From contig JAODBO010000044.1 of NCBI GenBank assembly GCA_025464005.1, positions 1 to 32,058 of the forward strand: a DNA stretch of 32,058 bases. The letters run 5' to 3'. The DNA is from Acidimicrobiaceae bacterium. Lineage in GTDB: Bacteria; Actinomycetota; Acidimicrobiia; Acidimicrobiales; Bog-793. The number at the start of each line of letters is the position of its first letter. Position 1 is the first letter of the stretch. Below are positions 31,489-32,058 of the stretch, piece after piece. Below the pieces are notes generated by a model. The model saw only the letters and a list, made by a program, of their open reading frames with translations. It ran no database searches and was not told the origin of the DNA. Both the position numbers and the translations under genes were made by a program.

Positions 31489-32058
31489 GTGATGAGTCTC
31501 ACGCCGATGTCGCCCTCGGCCTGGCGCTACTACGTCGAGGAGATTGCGAAGGGACGCGAGGACTACTTCGCGAAAGGTGCCGAGCGTTCGGGCCAGTTCG
31601 TCGGTCGCGGTGCTGAAGTGCTCGACGTACACGGCGTGGAGGCCGACGCGCTCAGCTTGGAGCGGCTCTTCGGGCACGGCACCGATCCCCGCGACGGCTC
31701 TCCGCTGGGGCGCAGCTTCGATCCCGACAACTCGCGCGCGGTCGCTGGCTTCGCCCTCACCTTCTCACCACCAAAGAGTGTCTCGGCATTGTGGGCAGTG
31801 GCGGACCAGGCGACCTCGGATCAGGTCCTCGCGGCACACGAGGCCGCGGTCGCCGCGGCGTTCGCGTTCGTCGACGAACACGCGTCGTTCACCCGCCGCG
31901 GCCACAACGGCGTCCTCCAGGTCGACACCGACGGGCTCATTGCCGCGAGCTTCGTCCACCGCACTTCGCGAGCAGCCGACCCGCAGCTGCACACCCACCT
32001 CCTCGCCGCCAACAAGGTGCGCGCAGAGGACGGCAAGTGGCTCTCCCTCGACGGGCGC
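31489..32058 (+). CDS. MobF (TrwC-type) conjugative relaxase, partial (C-terminus outside window)
   Basis: The first 190 codons of a relaxase are present, running off the window. The N-terminus MSPSAWRYYVEEIAKGREDYFAKG matches TrwC-like proteins, whose catalytic Tyr pair lies there. FALTFSPPKSVSALWAV is the conserved F-S-x-P-K-S-V motif, and SFVHRTSRAADPQLHTHLLAANK holds the metal-binding HxH. It nicks oriT and leads the strand in transfer; a helicase should follow. GGGAGGTG lies ten bases before GTG 31489; ATG 31492 is an alternative. Confidence 0.9.
   Translation, partial: MMSLTPMSPSAWRYYVEEIAKGREDYFAKGAERSGQFVGRGAEVLDVHGVEADALSLERLFGHGTDPRDGSPLGRSFDPDNSRAVAGFALTFSPPKSVSALWAVADQATSDQVLAAHEAAVAAAFAFVDEHASFTRRGHNGVLQVDTDGLIAASFVHRTSRAADPQLHTHLLAANKVRAEDGKWLSLDGR

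Overview
The window is high-GC, dense DNA from an actinobacterium. Signs of this are a class F sortase with its own sorting substrate, an F420/PPOX-type oxidoreductase, a pSAM2-like RepSA/FtsK integrative element, frequent GTG starts, and several starts with a TAnnnT hexamer 7-8 nt upstream (leaderless type). The secreted protein with SVSCP..C..VG repeats hints at Acidimicrobiia, but that is inference, not proof.

Layout. (1) 1-2588, minus strand: an operon-like set coding a DUF3494 ice-binding-like surface protein with a HPQTG sorting signal, a class F sortase and a CHASE-domain sensor cut by the window edge. (2) 2888-5697: a winged-helix regulator, a secreted phosphoesterase, a PPOX/F420 protein, a VOC protein and a small GNAT. 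(3) 5721-8908: a divergent metal-response locus with an MFS exporter on one side and csoR plus a permease-YHS fusion on the other, separated by a CsoR-like operator. (4) 8909-10566: an IS1182-like insertion sequence with CTAG duplication, inserted exactly at the permease stop codon, its transposase frameshifted. (5) 10571-14140: decayed DNA in which one intact secreted propeller-like gene lies between two inverted remnants of ISL3-family elements. (6) 14140-17230: a papain-like/GNAT hybrid ORF and a membrane NERD-domain protein.

(7) 17420-25256: an actinomycete integrative and conjugative element (AICE) core: a small conserved protein, a one-helix membrane protein, an FtsK/TraSA translocase, a RepSA initiator, a small ORF, a sigma-like protein, a minus-strand membrane-anchored BTAD regulator, excisionase and integrase. 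(8) 25134-28183, minus strand: a two-gene unit of a HEPN-like protein and an 883-residue protein with two P-loop domains (KGGVGR type plus a second GRKGSGKS ATPase). This is the best candidate here for an undescribed, possibly defensive, system. (9) 28460-28512: an orphan 3' part of a tRNA-Gly gene whose anticodon arm lies in a perfect 12-7-12 palindrome, an attachment site. (10) 28566-32058: a second mobile element with related integrase and excisionase in opposite orientation, an RHH protein, an unusual region of three 12-bp repeat modules, a MazE-like antitoxin lacking a proper toxin, and the start of a MobF (TrwC) relaxase running off the window.

The right half is thus two related integrative elements meeting around one tRNA attachment site, one transferring by an FtsK-like pump and the other by a relaxase, with the ATPase/HEPN pair as cargo between the two integrases.
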